Assembly (NCBI RefSeq): GCF_036985595.1
Contig: NZ_BTPU01000020.1
Location: forward strand, 1-64,000
Source of the DNA: Vallitalea maricola
GTDB lineage: Bacteria > Bacillota > Clostridia > Lachnospirales > Vallitaleaceae
Length of the DNA: 64,000 nt
Direction: 5' to 3'
This document shows positions 17,972-27,214 of this stretch, one piece after another. The position numbers and the translations under genes were made by a program. Numbering within the stretch: the first letter of the stretch is position 1; each line of letters opens with the position of its first letter. Under the pieces are notes generated by a model. The model searched no databases. It saw only the letters and a program-made list of their open reading frames with translations, and had not been told where the DNA came from.

Positions 17972-18125
17972 ATGGATTTATTTCTGTTCAGGAAGCTTTC
18001 GGTGTATCTGAAAGACGAATACAAAAGTTCTGCGAGGAAAACCGTATTTCCGTATGTGGCTTATACTCAAAGATACAAAGAAGCCGGAGGACGGACGATA
18101 CAAAATCAAAAATATAGAAAAATAG
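17972..18125 (+). pseudogene. small helix-turn-helix (excisionase-type) protein, frameshifted
   Basis: An AAGGAGG site precedes the ATG at 17972. The recognisable protein needs frame changes: FISVQEAFGVSERRIQKFCE (frame 1) followed by ILKDTKKPEDGRYKIKN (another frame). This is the short HTH protein often found in clostridial conjugative elements (xISVxEAAxxxGxSERRxQKxCEENRI...KPxDxRxK). At least two indels separate it from a working gene. Confidence 0.7.
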
Positions 18126-18143
18126 TCACGAGGAGGTGTATAC

Positions 18144-18851
18144 ATGGCTATGTGGAATCCGTGGCGGGGCTGCCACAAATATAGCGAGGGCTGTAAATAT
18201 TGTTATATCCACAAAGGAGATAGTAAAAGAAATATAGATACAAATCTTATTGTTCGGACAGACAAATTTGATGTTCCTATTGTAAAAAATAAATCTGGAG
18301 AATATAAAATTAAAGCAGGACAGATTGTATTTCTGTGTTTTTCTACCGACTTTCTCATTGAAGAAGCCGATTCTTGGCGTCAGGAATGCTGGGCAATGAT
18401 AAAGGAGCGTTCTGATTTGCACTTTATTTTTCTAACTAAAAGAATTGAACGGTTTATGAAATGCATTCCAGAGGATTGGAGAGACGGATATGACAATGTG
18501 ACCGTAGGTTGCACAATTGAAAATCAAGATAAGGCAGATTATCTACTTTCCTTGTTTTCTACTTTGCCAATCAAACATAAAAATATTATCTGCCAACCTT
18601 TAATTGAAAAAGTAGATATAGAAAAGTATTTGAATAAAGTAGAATTAGTTGTAGTAGGTGGTGAGTCTGATAAAAATGCACGACCGCTTAACTATGATTG
18701 GGTACTTGACATTAGAGGGCAATGTGTCCGTAAAAATGTGCATTTTGAATTTAGGCAATGTGGCTCACATTTTATCAAGGAGGGAAAAGAATATAATTTA
18801 GATGTTAAAAAGTTGTGCAAACAAGCAAGGAAAGCAAATATAAATTGCTAA
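18144..18851 (+). CDS. DUF5131 family protein (phage Gp37/Gp68-like)
   Basis: A 235-residue soluble protein starting MAMWNPWRGCHKYSEGCKYC, with a cysteine cluster (C10, C17, C20) that looks metal- or Fe-S-binding, and inner motifs FLCFSTDFLIEEAD, FLTKRIERF and VVVGGESDKNARPL. These match the DUF5131/Gp37-Gp68 family carried by phages and mobile elements. The fold resembles radical-SAM-like barrels, but activity is unestablished. An AGGAGGTG site precedes the ATG. It is intact, unlike the gene remnants just upstream. Confidence 0.82.
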   Translation: MAMWNPWRGCHKYSEGCKYCYIHKGDSKRNIDTNLIVRTDKFDVPIVKNKSGEYKIKAGQIVFLCFSTDFLIEEADSWRQECWAMIKERSDLHFIFLTKRIERFMKCIPEDWRDGYDNVTVGCTIENQDKADYLLSLFSTLPIKHKNIICQPLIEKVDIEKYLNKVELVVVGGESDKNARPLNYDWVLDIRGQCVRKNVHFEFRQCGSHFIKEGKEYNLDVKKLCKQARKANINC

Positions 18852-18946
18852 TCCCCCCTTTTGAAAATTCATGCTCGTTAATTTGTGCATGAAAAGAGAG
18901 GACAAACTATCTGAAAAATATTATATTATCATAAGGAGCTGGTTTT

Positions 18947-19795
18947 ATGGAATGGATTGAAAGGTTAAATAAAGCAATTAACTATATTGAAGAACACATC
19001 GTAGAGGAGATTAATTATGAAAAGGTAGCCAAAGTAGCTTGCTGCACTACATATCACTTTCAAAGAATGTTTGCTTATATGGCAAATGTGCCTCTTTCAG
19101 AGTACATACGCCGTAGGCGTATGTCTCTGGCGGCAGTGGAATTACAGGACAGTGAGAAAAAAATTATTGATGTAGCTTTGAAATATGGTTACACTTCACC
19201 TACAGCATTTAATAGGGCTTTTCAAAATATTCATGGGGTTGCCCCCTCCCTTGTAAAAGAGGGAGGAATTGTATTAAGAGCATACCCACCTATTAGCTTC
19301 AAAATTACAATTAAAGGAGCAGATGAAATGAATTACAGAATTGAAAAGAAAGAAGCTTTTCGCATTATTGGTGTGGCACAGCCGCTACACAAAGAAATTG
19401 AAAAGAACTTTGAGATTGTGCCGCAAATGTGGCAAAAGGCTGCTATAGACGGAACTATCCCGAAATTGGCTGCCATGATGGACGGTCAGCCTTCAGGATT
19501 GTTAGGGGTGAGTGCCTGCAATGATGAGGAAGAATGGAAATATTTTATTGCCGTTGCAAGTACAAGACCGATTAATGATACTTTGGAAGAATATATCGTT
19601 CCTGCTTCTACATGGGCTGTATTTTCCGGTGGTGGAACGAACCAATCTATCCAAGAGTTAGAGCAGCGTATAGTTACGGAATGGCTTCCTACTTCTGGGT
19701 ATGAATATGCCAATGCTCCAGATATTGAAGTTTACTTAAACGCTGATTCGCAGAATGCAAAGTATGAAGTATGGATACCTGTGGAGAAAAAATAA
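18947..19795 (+). CDS. AraC-family regulator with GyrI-like effector domain
   Basis: A 282-residue regulator. The N-terminal double HTH of AraC type spans about residues 1-105 (second helix pair: ALKYGYTSPTAFNRAFQNIH). A GyrI/BmrR-like ligand-binding domain follows (about 125-282), ending with EVYLNADSQNAKYEVWIPVE. Such proteins (Rob/SoxS-like, effector-binding) typically sense lipophilic drugs or metabolites. AAGGAG precedes the ATG. The next gene (19841) is 45 bp downstream. Codon use and GC look higher than in the backbone genes, in line with transfer. Confidence 0.88.
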   Translation: MEWIERLNKAINYIEEHIVEEINYEKVAKVACCTTYHFQRMFAYMANVPLSEYIRRRRMSLAAVELQDSEKKIIDVALKYGYTSPTAFNRAFQNIHGVAPSLVKEGGIVLRAYPPISFKITIKGADEMNYRIEKKEAFRIIGVAQPLHKEIEKNFEIVPQMWQKAAIDGTIPKLAAMMDGQPSGLLGVSACNDEEEWKYFIAVASTRPINDTLEEYIVPASTWAVFSGGGTNQSIQELEQRIVTEWLPTSGYEYANAPDIEVYLNADSQNAKYEVWIPVEKK

Positions 19796-19840
19796 TTAAG
19801 AAGTATAAATATTTAGAAATAACAAAGAGGTGAAATATAA

Positions 19841-20311
19841 TTGAGTGAACAATTTAATGCATTTCTTGATACAGTAGATAGTCGTTACCAAAAATTTGTT
19901 ATTGAAATCAATGACTTTCTTACACTAAACGACTGTAAATGCGTAATAAAAACAGCCAAAAGTGGATTTGTTGTCTCCTATATTTTAAGCAAAAACAAAA
20001 GAACAATCGCTACTTTTATATCTAGAAAAACAGGAATGAAAATACGCATTTATCCTGAACATATTGGACAATATGCAGATTTTCTAAATACCTTGCCCGA
20101 TAAAATGAAAAAGGAAATCAAAAAAGCTTCTGTATGTAAACGATTGATAAATCCAGATGACTGTAACCCCAAATGTGTGATGGGATATGATTTTTTAATG
20201 GACAATGAATATTACCAAAAATGTCGTTATATGGCGTTCGTGCCGACTCTCAGTGAAGAAAACAATCCATATATCCAATCCTTTTTAGAGCATGAAATCC
20301 AAACACATTAA
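19841..20311 (+). CDS. uncharacterised cysteine-containing protein (paralog of the 25.4 kb C-terminal domain)
   Basis: A 156-residue protein starting at TTG with AGAGGTG upstream. I do not recognise a named family. The first half is beta-rich (CVIKTAKSGFVVSYILSKNK), then IRIYPEHIGQYADFLNTLPD; the second half has a cysteine array (VCKRLINPDDCNPKCVMGYD, then YYQKCRYMAF). The same order of strand, helix, cysteine-rich turn and helical end occurs in the C-terminal part of the gene at 24762-25876, so they look like distant relatives. It is downstream of an AraC/GyrI regulator, possibly co-transcribed. Confidence 0.65.
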   Translation: MSEQFNAFLDTVDSRYQKFVIEINDFLTLNDCKCVIKTAKSGFVVSYILSKNKRTIATFISRKTGMKIRIYPEHIGQYADFLNTLPDKMKKEIKKASVCKRLINPDDCNPKCVMGYDFLMDNEYYQKCRYMAFVPTLSEENNPYIQSFLEHEIQTH

Positions 20312-20657
20312 AAACTGGTAATATATAGCTAAAAAACAAATAGCTACCCAAAGGAAATAAAAAAAATATTGTTTTGGCTACAGAGCATCTATGCGCCTTA
20401 ACAAAATTATTTAATAAAGATGCTTTCCGATAATAAGCATTTAAGCTCACATGAAAACCCAATAAGAAAAGATATTACTGAGAGCTTAGTTAATTATTCA
20501 TAATATAAATAAAGATGCAGTTGATTTAGGCGAGATAGAATTAATGATAGAAATGTATTGTGAGGAAAAAGAAAGAAAAATCTTAAAACGTTATTAATAA
20601 ACTAATGTGGATTAAAAATATAAAGTAAGTATTTGTAAAGAGTGTTTCATAAATTAT

Positions 20658-20680
20658 TTGTCCTAACTTGATACTATCAT
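20658..20680. repeat. dispersed repeat copy 1
   Basis: TTGTCCTAACTTGATACTATCAT matches 28888-28910 at 21 of 23 positions. Both copies are in non-coding DNA of the accessory island; they may be ends of a lost insertion element. Confidence 0.45.
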
Positions 20681-20878
20681 ATGTCGTCGCAACCCTTAAT
20701 TTTACTAGTGTTTCAGCTGTTTTGTGATTTTTATTTTTTTACTAAAAACAGCCAAAATTACGTCGAAAAAGACCTAAAAAGGAGTATAGAAATAAGATTT
20801 GCTATATGATCTCGTATGTGTAAACACGTTAGTCAATAGTAAGTTTTTTGTTTGCAAAATCTAAAATGGGTAGTAAAT

Positions 20879-20916
20879 AATCCTGAATTCATTCAAATGA
20901 GAATTCAGGATTTTTT
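20879..20916 (+). terminator. rho-independent terminator
   Basis: AATCCTGAATTC, 10-base loop, GAATTCAGGATT, then TTTT. A 12-bp perfect stem with no intact gene directly upstream, so it is left over from a lost unit. Confidence 0.75.
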
Positions 20917-21053
20917 AGTGTCTATTTAGTACTGACTGTTAAATACAAAGCATAAATAACTTAATATTAAAAAGATATTTGGTAAGGAACACATAACAGT
21001 GTTGATAATTATTGAAATATGTTTTAAAATTATAAAAAAAATGTTTAGTTTTC

Positions 21054-21088
21054 CTCAAAAAAATTAACCAATGGTTAATTTTTTTGAG
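21054..21088. promoter_or_regulatory. perfect 16-bp palindrome upstream of the XRE gene
   Basis: CTCAAAAAAATTAACC-AAT-GGTTAATTTTTTTGAG. It lies about 107 bp before the XRE regulator start. It could be an operator with an ATTAACC half-site, or a terminator usable in both directions. Confidence 0.5.
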
Positions 21089-21194
21089 CAAAACATGAGA
21101 ATACCTCACTTGTTTGAGTTATATATCTTTGGTATCATTTAATTAATAAAGATAGACATAAATTGAGTTTAAAAGTAAAGGGAGGAATCAACTT

Positions 21195-21572
21195 ATGAAA
21201 ATAAGTGAAATTATTAGATATTATCGAAAAAAGGAAAATCTTACACAAGAACAAGTTGCAAATCATTTAAATATAAGTGCACCAGCAGTAAACAAATGAG
21301 AGAAGGAAATGTCTTATCCAGATATAACACTGTTAGCACCACTTGCAAGATTATTAAAAATTGATGTTAATACTTTATTAGCATTCAATGAAGAATTAAC
21401 AGATGAAAAAGTGGACAATTTTGTAGAAGAAGTTGTGCATATATCAAAAACCTCTGGCTATCAAAAAGCTTTTGAAAAAGGCTGCGAGTTAATAAAGCAA
21501 TTTCCAACTTGTGATAAGTTAATATATTGGATATCAACAGCATTAAGAATAGAGTTATATTTTGTACGTTAA
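21195..21572 (+). pseudogene. XRE-family HTH regulator with internal TGA
   Basis: GGAGG plus ATG starts KISEIIRYYRKKENLTQEQV, a Cro/C1-type HTH. At codon 35 (21297-21299) a TGA replaces what should be the Trp of the NKWEKG motif: the frame reads SAPAVNK, stop, EKEMSYPDITLLAPLARLLK. The reading frame then continues undisturbed to 21572, but the C-terminal TPR-like part expected in longer relatives is missing. A point nonsense mutation is the simplest reading. Every other gene in the window uses TGG for Trp, so recoding is not indicated. Confidence 0.82.
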
Positions 21573-21794
21573 AGCTATCTTAAATAGATTTTTAGTATAT
21601 GAATGTTAATATTAAAATTTAAGAGCAAAATTAATAAAATGAAATTATTTATTATAAAACTTTATTTACATAATTTTTTGTTGCAAATGTCATTTGCCTC
21701 TATTTGTTATAATATTATAAATAATAAGCATATACATAAACTTTATATCACATAGTAATGCTTATTATTAATATTATAAATAGGAGGAGAAAAA

Positions 21795-22145
21795 ATGTTA
21801 AAAAAATTATTTTCTATTAGTATGGTAACTTGTATATTGTGTTTGTGTATCACAAGTAATACGAAGGCTTCAGTAACATATGATGATTCAGTAATTTATG
21901 GTGCTTCTTGGAATAATGGTAATATAGTTGTTGAAATGAGCAGTACGGATGGATATTTCAGACATTTTATGGCTCAAATTAACTTCTTTGACAGTAGTAA
22001 CACACAAATAGATTACATGATAGGGGGGGCTCATAGTCTTTCTTTTTATAAAGAATTTAGAACAAGTTATTCATGGGATTATGCGATAGTTTATTTTAGA
22101 ATTGATCATTACATAGATGAAACAAAAATATATAATATAAATTAG
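21795..22145 (+). CDS. small secreted protein of unknown function
   Basis: A 116-residue product with a clear signal peptide (lysines at 3-4, hydrophobic core SISMVTCILCLCI, likely cleavage near NTKA-SVT). The mature ~90 residues look beta-rich and aromatic (VIYGASWNNGNIVVEM, YSWDYAIVYFRIDHY). AGGAGGAG lies 6 bases before the ATG, and a terminator follows the stop. I do not recognise a family. Confidence 0.65.
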   Translation: MLKKLFSISMVTCILCLCITSNTKASVTYDDSVIYGASWNNGNIVVEMSSTDGYFRHFMAQINFFDSSNTQIDYMIGGAHSLSFYKEFRTSYSWDYAIVYFRIDHYIDETKIYNIN

Positions 22146-22215
22146 TAAATTATATGATATGGTATAAAAAATGTAAAGTTATTTAAAATGTACAAAGCAC
22201 TGATTAGTAAATATT

Positions 22216-22247
22216 AAGGTGGCAAATAAAATATTGCCACCTTTTTG
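22216..22247 (+). terminator. rho-independent terminator
   Basis: AAGGTGGCAA, 8-base loop, TTGCCACCTT followed by TTT, about 70 bp after the small secreted protein gene. Confidence 0.8.
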
Positions 22248-22365
22248 CCACCAATAAAAAGGTTATAATAAAATACGATATAGTTCAATTAAATTAACAA
22301 TTTCCTTTAAAGGTGTTAATTTAAAGAGAGATAAGATATAATACAATATGATATATTAAAATATT

Positions 22366-22449
22366 TCAATAAAACAAACGGTGCACGTTGGCATTGTCAA
22401 CAATCCCTACAGGTCGCTCTTTGCAAATCATCTTCATGAGTTGTTTCAT
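22366..22449 (-). pseudogene. truncated gene start translationally coupled to the AraC gene
   Basis: A 27-residue frame (MKQLMKMICKERPVGIVDN..., stop at 22366) begins within the ATGA overlap at the end of the AraC/GyrI gene. The coupled start suggests it is the first part of a co-transcribed gene whose remainder was deleted. No function can be inferred. Confidence 0.4.
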
Positions 22450-23330
22450 TTGCCAACCACCTCGCTAACAGGATGCAACTCAATATATCCTCTTGTTCCT
22501 ATAGGCTCAAGCTGAATCCGAGGATTTGTGTTGTCCCAACAGTAACCAATAATAGAGGGATCATATCTGCGAGCAGAACCCTGAACCTCGGAAATTGCTT
22601 CACAATAGTCTTCTTCATTAAATGGCTCACCTTGGAACATCAAATATTTTGCCGATGGTAATGTAATCATATCAAACCCATCTGGAACAATGCCGTCGTA
22701 ATCGCAAAACACCTCGACCCCTTGCACATATTCTGAGGTGTGTGGTTTTTGATAGACAGGTGGCAACCACAAACAGACAGGCTCACCGCTAATGGATTTA
22801 ATACTGGTAAGCAAACCCCAAACATCACAGCCGACTTCTTCACAATAAGCAAAATAATCGGTTGCGGTTTGACCACGCTTTATAATTACTTTACGAGCAG
22901 GTTTCTCAATTAATTGGATAAAAACAGTTTTAGTGTTATTCATGAAATTCTCCTTTCTTGCTTTTGAATGATTTGCTTTATAAGGAGTGAAAAGATAGAG
23001 AGGTATCGGTGCTTTTGCATATTCCTTTGGGTTGCACCCAAACTCACGCAAAAAAGCTCGTTGATATCCGTCTACACTACCGAACCCAAATTCTAAAGCA
23101 ACCTCAATAATCTTGCAGTTTTCATCTCGTAGCTTTAGTGCGGATTTGGATAGCCGTAGCCGTCTGATATAATCAGCAGGTGTTGTACTCAAGAATTGAG
23201 TAAATAGTCTATACGAATGCCAAGGAGAAAAGTGTGATACACTTGCCAATTCAGATAGGGAAATATTTTCAGATAAATGATTCTCAATATAATCCTGCAT
23301 ACACCTAACAGCAGATATTTGTTCCTCCAT
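22446..23330 (-). CDS. AraC-family regulator with GyrI-like effector domain
   Basis: A 294-residue regulator: AraC HTH pair at about 8-105 (second HTH VALEFGFGSVDGYQRAFLRE), then a GyrI-like small-molecule domain (about 128-294). The second domain contains KRGQTATDYFAYCEEVGCDV and ends RIQLEPIGTRGYIELHPV. AAAGGAGG sits 7 bases before the ATG. It is the second of three AraC/GyrI-type genes in this island and differs clearly from the other two. Likely a drug- or metabolite-sensing activator; target unknown. Confidence 0.87.
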   Translation of the reverse strand: MEEQISAVRCMQDYIENHLSENISLSELASVSHFSPWHSYRLFTQFLSTTPADYIRRLRLSKSALKLRDENCKIIEVALEFGFGSVDGYQRAFLREFGCNPKEYAKAPIPLYLFTPYKANHSKARKENFMNNTKTVFIQLIEKPARKVIIKRGQTATDYFAYCEEVGCDVWGLLTSIKSISGEPVCLWLPPVYQKPHTSEYVQGVEVFCDYDGIVPDGFDMITLPSAKYLMFQGEPFNEEDYCEAISEVQGSARRYDPSIIGYCWDNTNPRIQLEPIGTRGYIELHPVSEVVGK

Positions 23331-23508
23331 TATTTAACCTCCTTTGAGCTTTTATCGTAGCATGGAAAGAAGAATATTTCTCGACTATTTTTGCTAAGTT
23401 AATTTTATTATACCATATCTAAAAGCAAAACCACTGCCTTTACGCAAGTATTGACTGGACTATATTAGGTATGTAGCGAAGTAAATATCTTTTATTAATG
23501 ATGCTATT

Positions 23509-23703
23509 GTGTTGTGCTTGAAGGAGTTCATATGGGATTTTTTGCTCAGATGGGTAAATATGGGAGTTGACTTATTTGAGATGAATTGGGTTCAAAGCAT
23601 TGCACTGTTTTTTTCTTATCTTGCATGGACTCTTTATGTTACAGGACTTGTGGTTTCATTTTTTGAAACAGACATCAGATGTTCATGCTATTTATATGCC
23701 TGA
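23509..23703 (+). pseudogene. conjugative-element membrane protein remnant
   Basis: A 64-residue frame containing NMGVDLFEMNWVQSIALFFS and YLAWTLYVTGLVVSFFE. This pattern resembles a membrane component of Tn1549/CTn-type conjugative elements. A nearby ATG with GGAG upstream (23532, MGFFAQMG) is in another frame, so a 1-bp indel separates the start from the body, and the C-terminal portion is lost. Assignment rests on memory of the motif. Confidence 0.55.
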
Positions 23704-24158
23704 GCCATATCAAGATGTAGTAGGGGCCTTGTGCCATCGTGATTATAAAGGAGTATAAAATTATTTGAATTAATTGTATTAGAATAACTTTTAAAATGTG
23801 CGCTAAATAGAATGTGAATTTGATAAGTACTATTGATATAACTAAAAAGGAACATATCTCCGCACAGTATCTCTGACTCATAGGTATTGTGTAAGAGAGT
23901 GAAAGAGATAGGATTTGATTACAAAATCAGATGCCTATCTCTTTTGTTTTTACAGAAAAATTATTAATCTAAAAGAGATATAAAGATGAGCAAAGTATGC
24001 TTTTGACAATAAAGTACGAATACGCTAAAATGTAAAATAAAGGTGGCAAGGTTTTGAAGACACACTTAGTTTTTGCAATTTTCTAGAATGGAAAAATGTA
24101 GAATTTTACAGCTTGATTTACTATAAAGTAAAAATAATAATATTGGAGGAATTTAAAA
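23704..24158. other. intergenic stretch
   Basis: No supported gene. It contains a terminator-like hairpin at 23902-23947 and otherwise AT-rich sequence. Confidence 0.6.
23902..23947 (+). terminator. terminator-like hairpin
   Basis: AAAGAGATAGG (23902-23912) pairs with CCTATCTCTTT (23934-23944) and is followed by T-rich sequence. The gene it served seems to have been lost. Confidence 0.65.
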
Positions 24159-24635
24159 ATGAGCAAATACGACGATGCAATTAAACTAATGGAAGAGCGT
24201 TGCGGAAACGGTAAAGAAGTAATTATTGCCCTTGCGACAATATCATTATCTGCGAACGCTGCTGGTAATCCCCGTCCAGCTGTCCGCATGGTTTGCGCTT
24301 ATTATGAAGACGGTGTATTTTATGTTTCCACGGACGCAAGAAAAAATAAAACCTTGCAAATTGAGAAGAACAACGAAGTTTCCGTCAGCGGGTTGGATGA
24401 TTATGCTTTCCAGGGCATGGCTGAAAATCTCGGTTGGGTCAAGGACGAGAAGAATGCGAAAATCAGAGCGGAGTTCAAAAAAATCTTCGGCTGGTTCGAT
24501 GAGGTTGGAGACGAGGACAATCCGAACTCAATCGTTCTGCGTATCACCCTCACAGAAGGTACCATTATTGACAATGAAAAAAAATACGGTGATCAGAAGT
24601 ATGAAATTGATTTTATTAATAAAGTGGTAAAATGA
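24159..24635 (+). CDS. pyridoxamine 5'-phosphate oxidase family (FMN-binding split-barrel) protein
   Basis: A 158-residue split-barrel protein. The segment NAAGNPRPAVRMVCAYYEDG followed by FYVSTDARKNKTLQIEKNNE matches PNPOx-family flavin-binding proteins of the general-stress/nitroimidazole-reductase-like type. TTGGAGG precedes the ATG. The middle of the gene is visibly more GC-rich than its surroundings, suggesting recent acquisition. It may reduce a small substrate with FMN or F420-like cofactors; the exact role is unknown. Confidence 0.82.
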   Translation: MSKYDDAIKLMEERCGNGKEVIIALATISLSANAAGNPRPAVRMVCAYYEDGVFYVSTDARKNKTLQIEKNNEVSVSGLDDYAFQGMAENLGWVKDEKNAKIRAEFKKIFGWFDEVGDEDNPNSIVLRITLTEGTIIDNEKKYGDQKYEIDFINKVVK

Positions 24636-24761
24636 AGATCTTACAGCTTGATTTATTAAGCCATAAACTTATTATACGAGGAAAAGAATGAATGAATTTA
24701 ATATCGGCGGGGCAATGCCTATAATCCAATTTAAGGAAAAATAAAATAAGGAGATTTTCTT

Positions 24762-25876
24762 ATGCAAAAAACAATGGGGGACATGGCAAAATTCTTGAAA
24801 CAACTAATACCAGTGAATATTCCTGAAAGATATACAATCAATTCTATGTTTAGAAACATTTCAGATGAAGAGGACATCCGAAACGGCGTACTTGCTTTCA
24901 GAGATTTCCTATATCGATTTTGCGATTGTTTAATCTCTGACAACACTATATGTGACGTACCTAAAAAAGGCAAGAAAAAGTTTTCAGACGAAACAACTTT
25001 GACGGTAGAGTTTCCATTCTTAAACAACATTAAGAGTATATTAATAAACATAGGTCAGCACGGTATATTATCCGAGAAAGGTGATTCACTGTTGGTTAAT
25101 GGCTGGGAATTACTTAGCGTTAAAAGATCTCTTAATAAAAATTCAACTGCAAAAATTTCTGTTCCGCAAATGATTAAAAGCATGCGATTTCTGACTGAAT
25201 GCGGTATTGATTTTGATGGTATTGACTTGAGTATGAAAAAAACTGATATATCAAAAATTGAAGCAGTAGAAATTACATATCCTGATTATCCGATTATGCT
25301 AACAGGTTGGAAGGTTTTGGGGATTGCCCAAAATGAACTATCATCCCGTAAAAATGACGATATTTTACTCCGATGCGATTGTTGAAAAACGAGGATACGG
25401 AAGTCGCCTCTATTTTGAAAGACTTTGTCTATCCGTTGTCTGCTCCTTTGCAAGAACTAGTCTTAAAATTACATCAACATTATCTTGATTCGGGAATGAA
25501 ATGTAATGTAGAATTAGGGATGTTCTGTGTTCATTTTATTTACTCGTATAAAGGCAAAGCAATATGGAGATTTTCGACATCGTTGCATAACGGTTACCGT
25601 ATCATATTTAAAACAAAAAATACCTCAAAATATGCTGATGTGATCGAGAAATTCCCGGAGTTTTTACAGGAAAAAATATCTAAAGGATATGGATGTGATA
25701 GAAAAAAGGGCAGCGGTCATGGCAATTGCCAAAAAGGTTGTGAAGGGTTTCGTTTTTCTTTGAATGAATCATTACTTGATATAAGTCAGGAATTAGAAAT
25801 ATGGCTAGATAGCGAACTGGCAAGCATGCAAAAAAATAAGAATGGTCAGAAAACACCTCACGGTACCAAGGTGTAA
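24762..25876 (+). pseudogene. two-domain uncharacterised protein split by a frameshift
   Basis: Two overlapping frames (24762-25385, 207 residues; 25373-25876, 167 residues) look like one gene broken near 25375-25390. The first frame ends DDILLRCDC, stop; the second resumes with LLKNEDTEVASILKDFVYPL. The second ATG has no ribosome site. The joined product would be about 370 residues. Its C-terminal part has NGYRIIFKTKNTSKYADVIE and a cysteine/glycine-rich turn (GYGCDRKKGSGHGNCQKGCE), paralleling the gene at 19841-20311. AAGGAG precedes the first ATG. Family not named; function unknown. A single-base indel, real or technical, is the likely cause. Confidence 0.65.
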
Positions 25877-25916
25877 ATAGTAACCTAATTGGTTCTAAAA
25901 ATCTAAGTATATCTGT

Positions 25917-25959
25917 AAAAAACCAAAGGGCTAATCTCTTAGCTTGCTCTGGGGTTTTT
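25917..25959 (+). terminator. terminator-like hairpin
   Basis: Outer arms AAAAACC and GGTTTTT enclose an inner stem GCTAA-TCTC-TTAGC. It sits about 40 bp after the split two-domain gene. Confidence 0.55.
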
Positions 25960-26665
25960 AACTTGATTAGATGAATCTAAACGATTTAAGAAGATTTTAG
26001 ATAGCAAAGAATCAAATCATGGCAGTTATGATTATTATATTAATTTACATAATCAAAAATTTAAAAAATGTTATTGATAAAGTCATCATAGGCAAGGTTG
26101 ATGAATCAGGTATTAAGGAATCCTTATTCAGTAACTTTTGCTTTCAAGGTTTGATAGTTGGGGAAGATTATACATCAAAAAAGTCCTTGGGAATACATAA
26201 AAGTGACGATTTTGTGTATTCCTATGGATAGAACCCCCAAGATGGACTTAATAGGTTAATAGATAAAGATAAGACATTAAAAGCTATAAGTCCAGAAAAA
26301 GCATTTGATGTTGTGTTAATGGTAATAGTTTTTTGTTTTGGTAAATCTAGGGCATTAGATAGTTCTTTTTTCTTGAGTATTATGAAATTATCTGTTATAT
26401 TGATAGGCATTTATGGAAAAATATGTTATAATTTATCTTGAAGATACTAAAGGAATGACTAGCATTATGGATATAGAAGAATTATTAATATTAGTTCCAC
26501 TAACTCTTGGTTGTATTTAATTGGTTTCCTAGAAAACTATTATAAAAATCAAGGATATACAGGGGTAATGGAATCAAGATTTAAAATAGGTGAGTTATTA
26601 CTACAGAAACAAATAGATTTTGGTTGTATATATTTAAAATAAAAATTATTAATATGGAGGTATTT
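25960..26665. other. degenerate stretch without a supported gene
   Basis: Short frames exist (for example 26019-26231, starting MAVMIIILIYIIKNLKNVID), but none has a ribosome site or a recognisable domain, and stops interrupt the longer protein-like readings (LKAISPEKAFDVVLMVIVF near 26275-26335). Probably fragments of lost membrane-protein genes. Confidence 0.5.
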
Positions 26666-26938
26666 ATGAAAAAAGTTGTTTTTGGGGGAATATTAACACT
26701 GGCTGGAGTAATGCTTATTGGAATTATTTATATTCCAACTTCGATACAATGTATGAATTTAGATAGCTGGATGACTCATCGTAAATTTATATCGGCTATG
26801 AAAGAATTAGGTCTTACATTTCCGTACTATTTGAGTATTGTTCTTCTAATAGTAGGTATAGTAATAGGATTAATTGGGTGCTTTGAAAATTCAATTCGGA
26901 AATTAATTAATTTGCAAAATAACAAACAGAAAGATTAA
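26666..26938 (+). CDS. small two-span membrane protein
   Basis: Ninety residues with two hydrophobic segments (about 5-24 and 58-78) separated by a loop containing LDSWMTHRKFISAMKELGL. TGGAGG lies 6 bases before the ATG at 26666; the frame continues upstream but without a site. No family recognised. It is followed by a weak T-rich hairpin (about 26956-26984). Confidence 0.6.
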   Translation: MKKVVFGGILTLAGVMLIGIIYIPTSIQCMNLDSWMTHRKFISAMKELGLTFPYYLSIVLLIVGIVIGLIGCFENSIRKLINLQNNKQKD

Positions 26939-27214
26939 AGTTATAATGAGTAAATAAAAAAGATTCTTTAAATAGACTCTTTTTTAATTTGCTAAAAACG
27001 AAGATATCATTATTGGAATACCTGAATACATAAAAAATATCGTAGAAAATTTAATGTATTTAATTTTAAAATACTGACAAGTATATGCCAGGGTTCGTTT
27101 GTTATTGTATTATAAAGATAATAATTACACAAATGGATATGGCATCATAATTTCTTGTTGATTATATTATCTTTATTGTATAATAATTGTAGAAAGCAAG
27201 AGGAGTTATGTAAT

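Larger units (their letters stand above)
20312..21194. other. gene-poor stretch with remnants
   Basis: No intact gene. About 20505-20597 on the plus strand reads KDAVDLGEIELMIEMYCEEK and stops, probably the tail of a lost gene. A 23-bp sequence at 20658-20680 recurs at 28888. An inverted repeat GCTGTTTTG...AAAAACAGC lies near 20718-20755. A terminator is at 20879-20916 and a perfect 16-bp palindrome at 21054-21088. Confidence 0.6.

Noticed and set aside
21195..21572. Possible TGA-as-tryptophan recoding
   Set aside because: All clear genes in the window use TGG for Trp and several appear to terminate at TGA; a single nonsense mutation in a remnant-rich region is simpler.
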